A stretch of 64,000 nucleotides of DNA from UBA817 sp049889215 (lineage in GTDB: Bacteria > Margulisbacteria > Marinamargulisbacteria > UBA817), in the NCBI GenBank assembly GCA_049889215.1, contig JBMHDV010000023.1, forward strand, positions 150,016-214,015, in the 5' to 3' direction. The position numbers were made by a program, and so were the translations under genes. The notes under the pieces are model-generated. The model searched no databases. It saw only the letters and a program-made list of their open reading frames with translations, and was not told the origin of the DNA. Positions 35,961-47,297 of the stretch are shown here, in pieces (within the stretch, counting starts at the first letter, position 1; each line of letters begins with the position of its first letter).

Positions 35961-37661
35961 ATGAACCAATTTATTCAATGCATGATTATTATCTGTTGTT
36001 CGGTAATTACTGTTGCAACTCCAATTCAGTCCAACAATGCCATTCATCACCCAATTATTGGGAGCAAAGGCATGGTTGCCTCACAAGAATCTCATGCGAG
36101 CAAGGTTGGGCTTACTATTTTAAAGCAAGGTGGAAATGCCATTGATGCAGCCGTTGCCATGGGGTTTGCACTGGCCGTCACTCATCCGCAAGCAGGCAAT
36201 CTGGGCGGTGGTGGCTTTATGCTCATTCATTTGGCCAAAGAAAATAAAACGATTGCGCTTGATTTTAGAGAAACCGCCCCTGCTAGAGCAACAACCGCCA
36301 TGTTTCTAAAACCAGATCAAAGCGTGGATCACAAAAAAGCCCGCTTCTCATTGCAATCCAGTGGTGTTCCAGGCAGTGTCCATGGACTTTTAACTGCATT
36401 AAATGATTTTGGGTCATTACCACGACGCAGTGTTATTAAACCCGCCATTAAATTGGCAAAAAACGGCATTATCGTATCACAACCATTATCTTTAGCACTC
36501 GAACGGGCCAAACCTCGCTTAATAAACGATCCAACCATGGGGCCGATCTTTTACCCCAAAGGAAAACAACTATCTCCTGGTGACCGGCTCATCCAACGAG
36601 ATTTAGCACAATCATTGCGCCGCATTGCGAACAAAGGATTTCATGGATTTTATGCGGGTAAAACCGCCAAACATTTGCACCAATTAATGTTAAATAATGG
36701 TGGGCTTATTTCAACACAAGATTTAGCCAACTATCAATCCAAATACCGTGAGCCGGTTGCATTCAACTATCGTGATATTCAAGTTTATAGCATGCCACCA
36801 CCAAGTTCAGGTGGTGTGATTATGGGGCAAATACTAAAACTAATTGAGCCCTACCCGTTAAATGAATGGGGACATAACAGTGCCAATACCATCCATGCCA
36901 TGACAGAAGCCATGCAGTTAGCCTATGCCGATCGATCAGAATGGTTGGGCGATAGTGATTTTGTAAATGTGCCAACAAAGGCATTATTGCACCCCAGCTA
37001 TATTCGTAAACGCCGCAAACGCATCCAACTGAAGCAACATACCGCAAGCCAACCCAATACTTATGGCCAACCCTATGAAAGTGATGAAACCACCCATTAC
37101 AGCGTGGTGGATCAATGGGGCAATGCCGTATCGGTTACAACAACACTCAATTTTAGTTTCGGCTCTGGCATTGGCATTCCTGGCACAGGTATTTTATTAA
37201 ATAACGAAATGGATGATTTTTCAGCCAAACCAGGGGTTCCAAATGCCTATGGCTTAATCGGCAATAAACGTAACGCCATTGCCCCTAAAAAGAGGATGCT
37301 AAGTTCGATGACACCAACCATAGTACTAAAAAACAATGATGTTTTCTTGGTGACTGGATCCCCAGGTGGCAGCCGAATCATCACCACCGTGACCCAAATC
37401 ATAAGCAATGTGGTCGACCACCACATGAATATAGCTGAAGCTAGCCATGCGGCCCGTTTTCACCATCAATGGCTCCCCGATGAATTACGAATAGAGCCCA
37501 ACGGCTTTTCAAACGACACCTTAAAAAAATTACGTAAAAAAGGTCACACCATTCAAACCAAACGTGTTATGGGGTCTACACAGAGCATTATGAAGCAAAA
37601 TGGCACACTGTATGGCGCATCAGATCCACGGACACCATCTGGCTTAACGTTGGGCTATTAA
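35961..37661 (+). CDS. ggt: Gamma-glutamyltransferase
   Basis: 566-residue secreted gamma-glutamyltransferase, which cleaves glutathione and other gamma-glutamyl peptides in the periplasm. Signal peptide MNQFIQCMIIICCSVITVAT; DFRETAP for substrate binding; the autoprocessing nucleophile is T377 of ETTHYSVVD; glycine-rich TGSPGGSRI follows. The precursor cleaves itself at that Thr into large and small subunits. Ends one base before the convergent pyrG stop. May supply cysteine or glutamate. Confidence 0.95.
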   Translation: MNQFIQCMIIICCSVITVATPIQSNNAIHHPIIGSKGMVASQESHASKVGLTILKQGGNAIDAAVAMGFALAVTHPQAGNLGGGGFMLIHLAKENKTIALDFRETAPARATTAMFLKPDQSVDHKKARFSLQSSGVPGSVHGLLTALNDFGSLPRRSVIKPAIKLAKNGIIVSQPLSLALERAKPRLINDPTMGPIFYPKGKQLSPGDRLIQRDLAQSLRRIANKGFHGFYAGKTAKHLHQLMLNNGGLISTQDLANYQSKYREPVAFNYRDIQVYSMPPPSSGGVIMGQILKLIEPYPLNEWGHNSANTIHAMTEAMQLAYADRSEWLGDSDFVNVPTKALLHPSYIRKRRKRIQLKQHTASQPNTYGQPYESDETTHYSVVDQWGNAVSVTTTLNFSFGSGIGIPGTGILLNNEMDDFSAKPGVPNAYGLIGNKRNAIAPKKRMLSSMTPTIVLKNNDVFLVTGSPGGSRIITTVTQIISNVVDHHMNIAEASHAARFHHQWLPDELRIEPNGFSNDTLKKLRKKGHTIQTKRVMGSTQSIMKQNGTLYGASDPRTPSGLTLGY

Positions 37662-39296
<1,635 letters not shown>

Positions 39297-39298
39297 TT

Positions 39299-39327
39299 AT
39301 TATAGAAAGGTTTTTAAATCTTTACAA
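39299..39327 (-). promoter_or_regulatory. Promoter of pyrG
   Basis: TTGTAA (39327-39322), 17-nt spacer, TATAAT (39304-39299), then 5 nt to the GTG start. Confidence 0.7.
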
Positions 39328-39356
39328 TCAGTTACCAATTTTAATCCTTTATTCAA

Positions 39357-41453
39357 TTAAGACTGAAATAAACGAGTATAGCGTTCTGTTTTTTTACTGG
39401 TTTCAATCATTTGATTCAATACCCGCAAATCTCCAACCACAAATAAATGGGATTTTGCCCGAGTCACTGCCGTGTAAAGCACATCCATGCTCATAAAAAA
39501 GCCCCACTGTTTTATGAGTGGCAAAATAATAACAGGGGCCTCAGAGCCCTGAAATTTATGAATAGATACAGCATAGGCCAACTGAACATCCAACATATCG
39601 GCAGTCTCAAAAGACACGCTGCCATGCTGAAATTCAATATCTGTTGCGTCATTGGTAATGCGTTTAATATAGCCAATATCACCATTCATGACGCGCTTTG
39701 AATAATTATTGCGACATTGAATCACCCGATCACCGACCATAAACTTTTGCGGTGGCAGCTCCGTACCACGCACGCGATTGGCAATCACCTGATTTAAATT
39801 TGAGATCCCAAAACGTCCTTTATGAATGGGCACTAAAATCTGAATATCACTCATCGATAACTCGGATTCATTTTGCAATCGATGCAAAAACAAGTCCAAT
39901 ACGGTTGCCTCCAACTCATCGTCATGGGCCACTTGGATCATGGTCAAGTCATTGCCCAAATGATCCGGCACCGTTTGTCGGTTTAAAATGGCCGTGGCTA
40001 GTGACGTAATGCCACGGTGTGATACTTGCCGATGATTGGTTGTTAATTTAAAACTTGGAATGCCTGAATGCTTTATAATATCCGAAAAAATCTGACCCGG
40101 GCCAATGCTTGGTAACTGGTCAGGATCCCCTACCAAAATCAAACGCGTTCCAGGCGCCAGCATGGTTAAGACATCCAAAAACAGTGGCATATCCACCATA
40201 CTCATTTCATCCACAATGCAAACATCACAATCCAAGGCCTTTGGTGTTAATGTATGGGCCTTTTCATCATATTCCATCATGGCATGAATGGTGGATGCCC
40301 GCCGCCCCACTTGATCCCCCAACCGCTTGGCAGCTTTGCCTGTTGGCGCCATGCACACAATGCGATCAGTTTTCTTGGCTAAAACCTTCACCAAGGCATG
40401 CAACATGGACGTTTTCCCTGTTCCTGGGCCACCATACAACACACTTACTGGGTGTTGCAGCAACCCTAGTAAAGCCGCTGTTTGATCGGTTGCCATTGGA
40501 TTTTTTAATAATGGCGCCACCCAATCAACCGCTTTGTCAGGTAAAATCGATACCGCAGGCGCTAAGACTTGGAGTTGATCCAAGCGATCCATGATCTGAT
40601 ACTCCATTTGCTGGTATTGTTGCGATGTCACCCAACGCTGATCATCATGCTGCACTGCCGCTAATTGCTGCTGAAAGATTAATGTTTGGCAACGATCCAT
40701 CGTGACATCATCCGCCCACTTTAGCCGGTTTTGCAATTGTTTAAAAAATAAATCAAACGGCATCCACACATGCGCTGATTTAAAATAATCTGAAAAAACG
40801 TCATGCACACCAGCCATCAATCGAGCATCGCTATCTTGCATATCATTGGGCGCTAACTGATCAGCCATCGCAAAGGACATGCCCGTCACACGTGAAATTA
40901 AATCATAGGGACGCTGATTACAAACATCAAAGGCATCAGAATAAAACTCTCGCCAAATGCGTTTGCCCAAGTTCATGTCCAAGCCACGCTCCATCACAAA
41001 TGTTAAAAAAGACAATTGCTCACGTTGCGCTTTCCACGATTGTTTAATTTGATTTAATTTGGTTTGGCCGATACCTGACACACTTAATAAACGATCTGGC
41101 GTTTGATCCAATATACTCACCAACTGATCTCCAAAGGTGTCCACCAACATCTTCGCAAAATGTGGGCCAATACCTGTAATAACACCCGTTGATAAAAACA
41201 AGGTTAAATCTTCGTTTGTGGTCGGTATCAACTGCGAATAGCCAGACACCTTAAACTGCTGCTTATGAACCGGATGAGATACCCAAGCCCCATTCACATG
41301 AACAAAATCACCAATCGAAAGGTCACTCAACGCCCCCGTTATAACGACATCTCCTTCATGCTGTTGCAACAATAAAACAGCATAACCGGTATCTTCATTC
41401 GAAAAGATAACCGTACTTACACAGCCAGAAAACTGCGTATCAGTGTTTGAAAT
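39357..41453 (-). CDS. recD2: RecD2-type DNA helicase, start codon unclear
   Basis: SF1 5'-3' helicase with helix-hairpin-helix motifs then motor domains: GIGPHFAKMLV, Walker A GGPGTGKTSML, VDEMSMVDM, GDPDQLPSIG, VSIHKFQGSEAP, YTAVTRAKSHL. From the TTG at 41372 it is 671 residues, but the reading frame upstream codes CVSTVIFSNEDTGYAVLL, which matches the usual RecD2 N-terminus. The frame is open up to a stop near 41469 with no ATG, GTG or TTG in the added part; an ATT at 41451-41453 is the best candidate start. I extend to there. The frame overlaps the purH stop by 14 nt, so it is coupled to the purine operon. Confidence 0.85.
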   Translation of the reverse strand: MSNTDTQFSGCVSTVIFSNEDTGYAVLLLQQHEGDVVITGALSDLSIGDFVHVNGAWVSHPVHKQQFKVSGYSQLIPTTNEDLTLFLSTGVITGIGPHFAKMLVDTFGDQLVSILDQTPDRLLSVSGIGQTKLNQIKQSWKAQREQLSFLTFVMERGLDMNLGKRIWREFYSDAFDVCNQRPYDLISRVTGMSFAMADQLAPNDMQDSDARLMAGVHDVFSDYFKSAHVWMPFDLFFKQLQNRLKWADDVTMDRCQTLIFQQQLAAVQHDDQRWVTSQQYQQMEYQIMDRLDQLQVLAPAVSILPDKAVDWVAPLLKNPMATDQTAALLGLLQHPVSVLYGGPGTGKTSMLHALVKVLAKKTDRIVCMAPTGKAAKRLGDQVGRRASTIHAMMEYDEKAHTLTPKALDCDVCIVDEMSMVDMPLFLDVLTMLAPGTRLILVGDPDQLPSIGPGQIFSDIIKHSGIPSFKLTTNHRQVSHRGITSLATAILNRQTVPDHLGNDLTMIQVAHDDELEATVLDLFLHRLQNESELSMSDIQILVPIHKGRFGISNLNQVIANRVRGTELPPQKFMVGDRVIQCRNNYSKRVMNGDIGYIKRITNDATDIEFQHGSVSFETADMLDVQLAYAVSIHKFQGSEAPVIILPLIKQWGFFMSMDVLYTAVTRAKSHLFVVGDLRVLNQMIETSKKTERYTRLFQS

Positions 41454-42981
41454 GACGGATTCCCGTGGTAATCATCGCCATGTTATTTTCGTTGCAAGCA
41501 TCAACGCTTTCTTGATCACGCATGGACCCACCAGGATGAATCACTGCTGTAACGCCAGCCGCTGCCAGCAAATCAACGGAATCACGAAACGGAAAAAATG
41601 CATCGGACGCGCATACGGCCCCTTTTACATTCTCACCGGCTTTTTTAATGGCAATTTCTACAGCCTCCACACGACTCATTTGGCCTGCTCCAACACCAAC
41701 CGTTTGGCCATTCTTAACCAATACAATTGCGTTTGATTTTACGTGCTTGCAAATAGCAAACGCCAACATTAAGTCGCGTGTTTCCTGAGTTTCTGGACGA
41801 CGATCTGTGACAACCGTGGATTTTGATTCATCAACAACCACTTGATCTGGAGCTTGCAATAGCACCCCACCCTGCACATACTTTACTAAAAAGCCGGTAT
41901 CTTGATCTTTAAAATTCGGCAATTCAATTAATCGAATATTTTTCTTTTGAGATAAGACATTAAATGCTTCCTCAGTAAACGATGGCGCAACAACGGCTTC
42001 AATAAACAATGTTGCCATTTTTTCAGCTGTTGCTTGATCAACTGGTTGATTGCAACCAATAATCGAACCAAACGCCGATACTTCATCTGCGGCAAAGGCC
42101 TTCGAATATGCAGAACATAAGTCCTCACCTGTAGCAGCGCCACACGGATTGGTATGCTTAATAATCGCAACTGCAGGTTCTTTAAATTCACGAACAATAT
42201 GCCACGCCGCTTCTAAATCCACAATATTGTTATACGATAACGCCTTACCATGCCGTTGAACCATATGATTTAAGCCATTCGTTGAATATGAATACGAATA
42301 GAAGGCCGCCCCCTGATGTGGGTTTTCTCCATAACGCAAATCCGCTGTCTTTTTTAATACAGGGGTTAATGTTTCTGGAAACTCAGTCGCTTGGCCATTC
42401 AATTGAACTTGCGATAAATAATTGGAAATCACAGTATCGTAACGTGCCGTATGCTGAAATGCATCCAACGCCAAATCCTGACGAAGGTTGGATGAAACAG
42501 CGCCATTATTTTGTGCTACATCGGATAAAACTTCTTCATAGCGTTGCGGGTTCACAACCACAGCCACCGACTCAAAGTTTTTTGCTGCTGAACGCAACAT
42601 CGATGGCCCACCAATATCAATATTTTCAATGGCCTCATTTAAGGTGACGCCTTGCTTTTTAATGGTCGATTCGAATGGGTATAAATTAACCACAACCATA
42701 TCGATCATTTCGATACCATGATTTTTTGCAGCTGATTGATGTGCATCATCATCACGACGAGCCAACAAGCCTCCATGAATTTTTGGATGCAAGGTCTTTA
42801 CCCGACCATCCATCATCTCTGGAAACCCAGTCACTTCATCAATTGAAATGACATTTACACCAGCATCCCGCAATACATTTGCAGTGCCTCCGGTTGAAAT
42901 AATATCGTACCCATGATTCACCAAAGCTTTGGCGAATTCTTGAATTCCTGTTTTATCTGACACACTAATTAACGCTCTCAT
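41440..42981 (-). CDS. purH: Bifunctional AICAR transformylase / IMP cyclohydrolase
   Basis: 513 residues from the ATG at 42981, chosen because GGGAGA lies 6 nt before it (a GTG/ATG 12 nt further upstream is possible). The N-terminal IMP cyclohydrolase (ALISVSDKTGIQEFA, STGGTANVL, DGRVKTLHPKIHGG) and C-terminal transformylase (RYGENPHQGA, AIIKHTNPCGAA, SDAFFPFRDSVD) domains are complete. It catalyses the last two steps of IMP synthesis and follows purM-purN. Confidence 0.96.
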   Translation of the reverse strand: MRALISVSDKTGIQEFAKALVNHGYDIISTGGTANVLRDAGVNVISIDEVTGFPEMMDGRVKTLHPKIHGGLLARRDDDAHQSAAKNHGIEMIDMVVVNLYPFESTIKKQGVTLNEAIENIDIGGPSMLRSAAKNFESVAVVVNPQRYEEVLSDVAQNNGAVSSNLRQDLALDAFQHTARYDTVISNYLSQVQLNGQATEFPETLTPVLKKTADLRYGENPHQGAAFYSYSYSTNGLNHMVQRHGKALSYNNIVDLEAAWHIVREFKEPAVAIIKHTNPCGAATGEDLCSAYSKAFAADEVSAFGSIIGCNQPVDQATAEKMATLFIEAVVAPSFTEEAFNVLSQKKNIRLIELPNFKDQDTGFLVKYVQGGVLLQAPDQVVVDESKSTVVTDRRPETQETRDLMLAFAICKHVKSNAIVLVKNGQTVGVGAGQMSRVEAVEIAIKKAGENVKGAVCASDAFFPFRDSVDLLAAAGVTAVIHPGGSMRDQESVDACNENNMAMITTGIRHFKH

Positions 42982-43044
42982 GTTATCTCCCATTGGTAGT
43001 TATGTGGTAATAATATCCCAAATAGAAAAAAAATTGAACGGACG

Positions 43045-43617
43045 TTAACTGATTTTATTTAAAACGTCTTGAATCGCTAACGCAAATATTTCGTGCTCTT
43101 TAACCAGAATTCGTTCACTCAAACTCGCTTCAGTATCATCTGGTAAAACAGGGACAGCCGCCTGCATAATTATTGGCCCGGCATCCATGTCTTTTGTCAC
43201 ATAGTGCACCGTACAACCAGCCACAGTCACCCCGTAATCCAACGCTTGCTTTTGTGCATTAAGTCCTTTAAAGCTTGGTAATAATGAAGGGTGAATATTT
43301 ACCATGCGTGACTGATATGCCGTTAATATTGGTTCACCTACCAGTTTCATGTATCCCGCCAACACCACAAGATCAACATTATTTGCTCGCAACTCGGCCA
43401 CAATAGCTGCTTCATAATCAGTGGAAGAGTCAAATGCCTTGGGTTCAAACACCTGGGCATTAATGCCATTCTCTTTCGCATATTCCAACCCACCAGCTGT
43501 GGGCTTATTCGAAATCACAACCGCAATCTCTGCATTTAAAACGCCCTGTTGAATATGACGATGCAAGGCCATCATATTCGACCCACGACCAGAAATTAAA
43601 ATCCCAAGTTTAGGCAT
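43045..43617 (-). CDS. purN: Phosphoribosylglycinamide formyltransferase
   Basis: 190-residue PurN from the ATG at 43617, inside the end of purM (8-nt overlap). ILISGRGSNMMAL at the start; the catalytic Asn/His/Asp are in MVNIHPSLLPSFKG and TVHYVTKDMDAGPII. It formylates GAR with 10-formyl-THF in purine synthesis. The open frame extends 9 codons upstream but lacks family similarity there. Confidence 0.96.
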   Translation of the reverse strand: MPKLGILISGRGSNMMALHRHIQQGVLNAEIAVVISNKPTAGGLEYAKENGINAQVFEPKAFDSSTDYEAAIVAELRANNVDLVVLAGYMKLVGEPILTAYQSRMVNIHPSLLPSFKGLNAQKQALDYGVTVAGCTVHYVTKDMDAGPIIMQAAVPVLPDDTEASLSERILVKEHEIFALAIQDVLNKIS

Positions 43618-44557
43618 TGGTAATGGTGCCGATAGCAATTGCACCTGTGCTCGCTGGCAAGGTATCAGGTGTGATAATCACCATGCCAACACCCATGTTA
43701 AAAACACGTTGCATTTCAGCTACTGAAATATTTCCAGCGGTTTGAATTTTTTCAAAGATTGTCGGAACATTAATGGCACTAAAATCAACATCAACTCCAC
43801 AACCTGTAGGTAAAATACGCTCAACATTTTCAACCAACCCACCACCAGTTATATGAGCAATACCCGTCACATTCACTTGTTCAATAATAGATAAAACCTC
43901 ACGAACATAAATTTTTGTTGGTGTAAGTAAATCAGCAGTACTTACAGCTAAATCGGCCATATTTTCTTCGTTAAACACCTTTCGTACCAACGAATAACCA
44001 TTGCTATGAATACCACTGGATGGCAACGCATACATGGTATGACCCGGTTGAATCGTAGAGCCATCAATGATATTTGATTTTTCAACAACACCAACGCAAA
44101 AGCCAGCCAAGTCAAAATCACCAGGACGATACATATCGTTCATCTCAGCCATTTCACCACCCACTAATGCAACATCAGATTGCTGACAACCAGCAACCAT
44201 ACCAGTAATAATGGATTCCACTTGAGCTGGGTCCAAAGCATGAACGGCAATATAATCCAAAAAGTATAACGGTTTTGCACCACAGCAAATCAAATCATTG
44301 ACGCACATCGCCACTAAATCAATACCAACAGTATCAAACTGATTCGCTTCAATGGCTAATTTAAGCTTTGTACCAACCCCATCAGTGCAAGACACCAAGA
44401 CGGGTTCATTGTATCCTTTGGGTAATTCAAAAAATGAAGCAAATTGCCCCAATCCTGTTAGTACATGTGGGTTAAACGTTGATTGAACCAAGGGCTTGAT
44501 CCTGTCTACCGCACTATTGCCTGCGTCTATATTTACTCCTGATGATGCATAATCCAT
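43610..44557 (-). CDS. purM: Phosphoribosylformylglycinamidine cyclo-ligase
   Basis: 315-residue PurM (AIR synthetase): YASSGVNIDAGNSAVDRIKP, SCTDGVGTKLKLA, GGEMAEMNDMY and HITGGGLVENVERILP are typical. A TATACT box is 6 nt before the ATG at 44557; another ATG two codons upstream would overlap the promoter box, so I take 44557. First gene of the purM-purN-purH-recD2 operon. Confidence 0.96.
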   Translation of the reverse strand: MDYASSGVNIDAGNSAVDRIKPLVQSTFNPHVLTGLGQFASFFELPKGYNEPVLVSCTDGVGTKLKLAIEANQFDTVGIDLVAMCVNDLICCGAKPLYFLDYIAVHALDPAQVESIITGMVAGCQQSDVALVGGEMAEMNDMYRPGDFDLAGFCVGVVEKSNIIDGSTIQPGHTMYALPSSGIHSNGYSLVRKVFNEENMADLAVSTADLLTPTKIYVREVLSIIEQVNVTGIAHITGGGLVENVERILPTGCGVDVDFSAINVPTIFEKIQTAGNISVAEMQRVFNMGVGMVIITPDTLPASTGAIAIGTITNA

Positions 44558-44563
44558 ATGCAT

Positions 44564-44569
44564 AGTATA
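44564..44569 (-). promoter_or_regulatory. -10 box of purM operon (leaderless)
   Basis: TATACT, 6 nt, ATG at 44557; decides between two in-frame ATGs. Confidence 0.5.
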
Positions 44570-44612
44570 ACGAGTAATTAACTGATCGAATAGTGGAAAT
44601 TTAAATGAGCCA

Positions 44613-44688
44613 TGGAGCTCTCGAGCGGGATTGAACCGCTGACCTCATCCTTACCATGGATGCGCTCTACCAACTGAGCTACGAGAGC
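44613..44688 (-). tRNA. tRNA-Thr(GGT)
   Basis: Cloverleaf readable on the minus strand: acceptor GCTCTCG pairs with CGAGAGC, D-loop AGCTCAGTTGGTAGAGC, anticodon stem CATCC/GGATG with loop ATGGTAA (anticodon GGT), T-arm GGTTCAATCCC. Discriminator T followed by an encoded CCA. It lies alone between purM and the subtilase gene. Confidence 0.95.
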
Positions 44689-44733
44689 AGTAATGAAAGT
44701 GTATATAATCCCTAAAGAATAATCAAGCTGTGA

Positions 44734-46551
44734 TTATAAAAGAGTAATCAAATGCTTTTTAGTTATGGTCGTAGATCCATCCGTTGGTTGAATCGTAAGA
44801 ACCATTTGATAAACGCCATTTGGCAATGGCTTGCCCATCATATCACGACCATCCCAGACAAGCTCTTTTGCCCCATAAATAAATGAATCTTTCATCACCT
44901 TTTGGCCACGACGTGAATAGATAGCAACACTAATATTTGCCGGTTTGGAATAATAAAAATCACACGCTGTTGAAGATGCTTTTGATCGGTATAACGGATT
45001 TGGATAACACAAAAACCGATGGGCATTATCTGATGTTAAAAATTGGGTTGATGACGCATTTAACGATGTGGAAATATCGATCGCCGCACCGGCATAATGA
45101 AATCCTTTTGTAGCATCAATAATCCCATAACCAATCGTAATCGAATGATTCGGGGCCAATGATCCTGATAGTTGAATTAAACGTCTGAGCTCAATTGGTG
45201 TTAAGGTAATTCCCTTTTGATTTTGGTAATAGTCATTTAACAATGCAGCATAACCTGACACATAAGGTGCCGCCATCGAAGTACCACACATCCGTTCATA
45301 CTTATTTGTATTTCCATAATAGGCACTATACACACACCCGTTAGAGTTTCCACCAACTGCAGCAACATCAATCTTATTACCATAATTTGAGTAGTTGCTT
45401 GCAAATATACCCGTATTTGAGACAGAACTTACTGCAATAACATTTTCCAAAGATGCAGGTGGATATGATGAGTGATCAATATTTAACTGCTCATTTCCAG
45501 CTGCTGCAATAACCGTTACACCAGCATTTACCGCATTTAAAATAGCTTGTTGAAAAAAACTATCACTTTTTTTATTAGAAGATGGTCCGCCTAAACTTAG
45601 ATTAATGATCGTAGCTCCATTTTGAACCGCATGATTAATCCCATTAATTATCGATTCAGTTGTCCCAGAAGCCGTGACTCTTCCATTTGACAGCTTAATG
45701 CATTTAGCCAGTACACGGACAGGTATAATTTGTGCATCATATGCAACACCGATAATTCCAACATTATTTTTCGAAGCAGCTATTATGCCAGCAACATGGC
45801 TACCATGCCCCTGATCATCATGAGGAAAACCATCAGGATCATAATAATCAACCCCATTAATCATATTGCAATCATCAAGTTTGACATTTGTAAAATCAAC
45901 CGCATCATAAGGGGCAATAACTTTTGTGCATCCATTTAAATTCACAGATTGATTGGTATAGCTTTCCAAGACACTCCCCGAACAAAATTCATCATGATTT
46001 AAATTAATCCCAGTATCAAGCACAGCTATTTTTTGGCCCTGGCCTGTTGCAAACGACCAAACTTGATCAATTTTCATCAGTTCAAAATCAATTGACTGAT
46101 ACGTGCTATACGCTGGTTCAGAAGTTCCTGTAGACTGAAGCTCATATACATAGTTCGGCTGCATATAAACAAAGGAATCTAATGCCTTAACTTGTGATTC
46201 AAATGCTTCTTCACTATTGGCATCTACAGATACAATGTAAGTATATTCAGACATCGAGCCTTTGATAGAACGACTAACTTTCGGCACTTTATCTTTTGCA
46301 TTTTTTGTTGCTATTGATTCCAAAAACAACTGGAAAGATGGCTGCGACACTTGGGAGTGCAACTTTGAATTAAGCAATCCTTTTATATTTATATTCAAAC
46401 CAATACTTGGTGTACCGAGGGATTGTGCAGAAAACGAATTTTCAGCTGACCGGAACGTCGCAGGTTGATTTAGAACTACAAAATAAGATTTAGCTAAAGC
46501 GCTGTTTGAGACAAACAGAGCCAATAAAAATAATCGCAGTAAAAGTAGCAA
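44734..46551 (-). CDS. Secreted S8 subtilisin-like protease with FlgD-like C-terminal domain
   Basis: 605 residues. Signal peptide (MLLLLRLFLLALFVSNSALA), inhibitor-type propeptide (YTYIVSVDANSEEAFESQV), then the peptidase with D179 (VLDTG), H249 (HGSHVAG), N353 and S425 (GTSMAAP). The last 90 residues (FLCYPNPLYRS... VWDGRDMMGKPLPNGVYQMVLTI) form a FlgD/Ig-like domain often used for secretion or surface attachment. The only start giving the signal peptide is TTG directly after the rpsD stop (TAATTG), so it may rely on coupling to rpsD. Has several Cys pairs as expected outside the cell. Confidence 0.88.
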   Translation of the reverse strand: MLLLLRLFLLALFVSNSALAKSYFVVLNQPATFRSAENSFSAQSLGTPSIGLNINIKGLLNSKLHSQVSQPSFQLFLESIATKNAKDKVPKVSRSIKGSMSEYTYIVSVDANSEEAFESQVKALDSFVYMQPNYVYELQSTGTSEPAYSTYQSIDFELMKIDQVWSFATGQGQKIAVLDTGINLNHDEFCSGSVLESYTNQSVNLNGCTKVIAPYDAVDFTNVKLDDCNMINGVDYYDPDGFPHDDQGHGSHVAGIIAASKNNVGIIGVAYDAQIIPVRVLAKCIKLSNGRVTASGTTESIINGINHAVQNGATIINLSLGGPSSNKKSDSFFQQAILNAVNAGVTVIAAAGNEQLNIDHSSYPPASLENVIAVSSVSNTGIFASNYSNYGNKIDVAAVGGNSNGCVYSAYYGNTNKYERMCGTSMAAPYVSGYAALLNDYYQNQKGITLTPIELRRLIQLSGSLAPNHSITIGYGIIDATKGFHYAGAAIDISTSLNASSTQFLTSDNAHRFLCYPNPLYRSKASSTACDFYYSKPANISVAIYSRRGQKVMKDSFIYGAKELVWDGRDMMGKPLPNGVYQMVLTIQPTDGSTTITKKHLITLL

Positions 46552-47187
46552 TTATTTTACGTTGGCGTAAAGCTCTGAAATAAAACGAGACTGTAACTCA
46601 AACGGAACATCAGATAAGGATGGTGTGTCGATTAACTTACCAATATCTTGCCCTTTTTTCTGTTCAGTTCGTTCCAAAAATTCAGGTAAACTCAACGTTG
46701 GGTTTTCTTTCAAAGCTTCATAATGAACTGTTTTGTAGATCTTTTCACGCAAAGAAATCTCTTGCCCAATTTTTATAATCGCTGATGGACGATCTAAAAC
46801 TTTACCATCGACATAAACATGCTTGTGAACAACCAACTGACGAGCTGCAGGTAAACTTCTAGCAAATCCTAAACGGAATACCAAGTTATCAAGTCGCATT
46901 TCTAATAATGAGAACAAACGATCTGTCCAGTTAACAACGTTTCCACGCTTAGCATCTTTAATAAATCGGCGAAACTGTTTTTCACGAATATTATAATGAA
47001 ACAAAACTTTTTGCTTTTCTGTTAATCGCAAAGAATATTCAGTTGGACGACGTCTCATTTGACCATGGTGCCCTGGTGGATAATTACGTTTTGCTAATGC
47101 GCCAGGCTTTCCTAGACCAGGAAGCTCAACACCTACTCGACGTTGTTTTTTAAATTTTGATACTTTTACTTTTGACTTACCGCTCAC
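46552..47187 (-). CDS. rpsD: Small-subunit ribosomal protein S4
   Basis: 211 residues with GTG start and AAGGAG about 6 nt upstream. YPPGHHGQMRRRPTEYSLRLTEKQKV and LLEMRLDNLVFRLGFARSLPAARQLVVHKHVYVDGKV (S4 RNA-binding domain) are typical. It lacks the N-terminal zinc cysteines, as in cyanobacterial S4. S4 binds 16S rRNA and often controls its own operon. Usually rpsD sits with rpsM-rpsK-rpoA; here it stands apart with a subtilase gene downstream. Confidence 0.97.
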   Translation of the reverse strand: MSGKSKVKVSKFKKQRRVGVELPGLGKPGALAKRNYPPGHHGQMRRRPTEYSLRLTEKQKVLFHYNIREKQFRRFIKDAKRGNVVNWTDRLFSLLEMRLDNLVFRLGFARSLPAARQLVVHKHVYVDGKVLDRPSAIIKIGQEISLREKIYKTVHYEALKENPTLSLPEFLERTEQKKGQDIGKLIDTPSLSDVPFELQSRFISELYANVK

Positions 47188-47219
47188 ATTAGCTCCTTAA
47201 TAAATTTAAGTATTAGCAA

Positions 47220-47248
47220 TTTATATCCTGCCCCATTTGTTTTGTCAA
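47220..47248 (-). promoter_or_regulatory. Promoter of rpsD
   Basis: TTGACA (47248-47243), 17-nt spacer, TATAAA (47225-47220), giving a leader of about 25 nt with an AAGGAG site. A near-consensus sigma-70 promoter. Confidence 0.75.
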
Positions 47249-47285
47249 GCAAGAATAACGATTTTTGATTAGAAAACGAATGGTT

Positions 47286-47291
47286 TATGAT
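47286..47291 (+). promoter_or_regulatory. -10 box of the epimerase-like gene (leaderless)
   Basis: TATGAT, 6 nt, ATG at 47298; supports this start over earlier in-frame starts. Confidence 0.5.
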
Positions 47292-47297
47292 AAAGTT

